Of a stretch of DNA of 64,000 bases, positions 63,080 through 64,000 are shown one piece after another (position 1 is the first letter of the stretch; every line of letters begins with the position of its first letter). The DNA comes from Saccharibacillus brassicae. Lineage in GTDB: Bacteria; Bacillota; Bacilli; Paenibacillales; Paenibacillaceae. The notes beneath the pieces are model-generated. The model saw only the letters and a program-made list of their open reading frames with translations, was not told where the DNA came from and did not search any database. Location: the NCBI RefSeq assembly GCF_006542275.1, contig NZ_CP041217.1, positions 1,969,501-2,033,500 on the forward strand. Direction: 5' to 3'. The position numbers and the translations under genes were made by a program.

Positions 63080-64000
63080 CTAAAGTCGGTGAATCCGGCC
63101 GCCGGCGGCTTTCTCCATGCGGTTCATGACGGCCGCGCCGATCCCTTCCTCGCCGCAGCCTTCGGCCAGCATGTACGTCGTGCCTTCGTCGTCGAAACGC
63201 CGCAGCGCCGCGTACAGCCGCGCGGCGGCCTGCCGCAGGTCGCTGCGGCTGCCGAGCGTCAGCGCGACGTCCGCGAAGTCGCGGACGTGCTCCAGATGCT
63301 CGTCGAACACGAGCACGCCGGTCCGCTCGCCGCGGGCCTGCGCGGCGGCGAGTAGCTCGCGGATCTTGTCCGCGACCGCGCTTTCGGCGCCGAGCACCAG
63401 TTCGAGCCGGCCGCTCGGCGCGTAGTGCGCGTACTTCATACCCGGCGAACGCGGCGCTTCGTCCGCGCCTTCGGCAGCGGAAGCGGCCGCAGACGGGTCC
63501 GCCGGCCCGGCGCCGAGCGCCGCTTCGGCTCCCGTGTCGCCCGGCCCCGCGCTGCCTTCGCGCCCGGCAGCTCCAGCTCCGCCCGGCTCTACGCCGCTTT
63601 CGCCCGCACTGCCTTCGCTCCCGCCGCCGGCCCGACCCGGCCCTACGCCGCCTTCGCTCCCGGCAGCGCCAGCTCCGCCCGGCCCTACGCCGCTTTCGCC
63701 CGCGCCGCCGCCGCCCCGCCCCATCGCGGCGGAACGCTCCCCGGCCGCAGCCGCCGGGTCAATGTCCGCGCCTTCGGCCGCGGACACGGCGCGCACTTCC
63801 GCGCCGAGTACCCGGCCGAGTGCCTCGGCCGGGATGCCGCCCGGGCGCAGCACGGTCGCCCCGCCTGCGGCGTTCGTCCGCACGACGGTCGACTCGACGC
63901 CCACGCCGGCCGGCCCGCCGTCGACGATGCCGTCGATCCGGCCGTCCAGATCTTCCCGCACGTGGCTCGCGAGAGTCGGGCTCGGGCGTCCCGACCGGTT
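63080..64000 (-). CDS. ywlC: L-threonylcarbamoyladenylate synthase (5' end outside window)
   Basis: The frame enters from the window edge (NRSGRPSPTLASHVREDL, the end of the YrdC/Sua5 catalytic domain), so the N-terminus is missing. ESTVVR and VLRPGGI close the catalytic domain. The C-terminal Sua5 domain begins SPGMKYAHYAP. The enzyme makes TC-AMP for the t6A37 modification of tRNA. Between the domains lies an abnormal Gly/Ala-rich insert of about 110 residues (63455-63784) with internal repeats. The gene product should still be functional as both domains are intact where visible. Confidence 0.9.
   Translation of the reverse strand, partial: NRSGRPSPTLASHVREDLDGRIDGIVDGGPAGVGVESTVVRTNAAGGATVLRPGGIPAEALGRVLGAEVRAVSAAEGADIDPAAAAGERSAAMGRGGGGAGESGVGPGGAGAAGSEGGVGPGRAGGGSEGSAGESGVEPGGAGAAGREGSAGPGDTGAEAALGAGPADPSAAASAAEGADEAPRSPGMKYAHYAPSGRLELVLGAESAVADKIRELLAAAQARGERTGVLVFDEHLEHVRDFADVALTLGSRSDLRQAAARLYAALRRFDDEGTTYMLAEGCGEEGIGAAVMNRMEKAAGGRIHRL

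Overview
The window comes from a moderately GC-rich member of the Firmicutes, most likely of the family Paenibacillaceae (Paenibacillus/Saccharibacillus-like). This placement is inferred from protein families and gene order, not from a database search. Every confident gene lies on the minus strand, so the window reads biologically from right (64000) to left (1). No rRNA, tRNA, CRISPR array, transposase or phage gene was seen.

Right end (64000-59572): threonylcarbamoyl-AMP synthase (partial), a YwlE-type protein-arginine phosphatase, a UPF0340 protein and glyA. This is the Bacillus ywlC-ywlE-ywlG-glyA block with rpiB and ywlD missing. Where rpiB would lie there is an 800-base non-coding stretch holding four 50-bp repeat units in mirror arrangement, a purine-rich low-complexity tract, and a ZTP (pfl) riboswitch with terminator in front of the UPF0340-glyA genes. 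From 59251 to 56248 a three-gene sugar ABC importer separates glyA from upp.

55939-46150: upp, mnaA (UDP-GlcNAc 2-epimerase) and the complete F1Fo-ATP synthase operon atpZ-I-B-E-F-H-A-G-D-C behind a clear SigA promoter. 45817-40021: DUF1146, murA, mbl, the rod proteins flhO and flhP behind a SigD promoter, an EpuA-like small membrane protein and fabZ. The sporulation genes that usually sit between murA and mbl in spore-forming relatives are absent here.

39968-32922: pgcA, a DUF5693 membrane protein, csaB, tagA-like and tagO genes. Together with mnaA they can make and pyruvylate the secondary cell wall polymer that SLH domains bind. 32682-18953 encodes the matching clients: three large SLH-domain surface proteins, one of them probably the main S-layer protein, with metK and a small unknown gene among them. 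18660-10124: a secreted phosphodiester glycosidase-like protein, the two-component system degS-degU, comFA, comFC and yvyF.

9932-1: the late flagellar operon flgM-flgN-flgK-flgL-yviE-fliW-csrA, then four tandem flagellin genes. Each flagellin gene has its own SigD promoter, CsrA-type leader hairpin and terminator. A glycosyltransferase with a helical repeat-like tail follows and runs off the window. SigD promoters, FlgM and the FliW/CsrA/flagellin circuit link the flagellar genes. Start codons were moved inward from the longest frame wherever a Shine-Dalgarno sequence decided the start.
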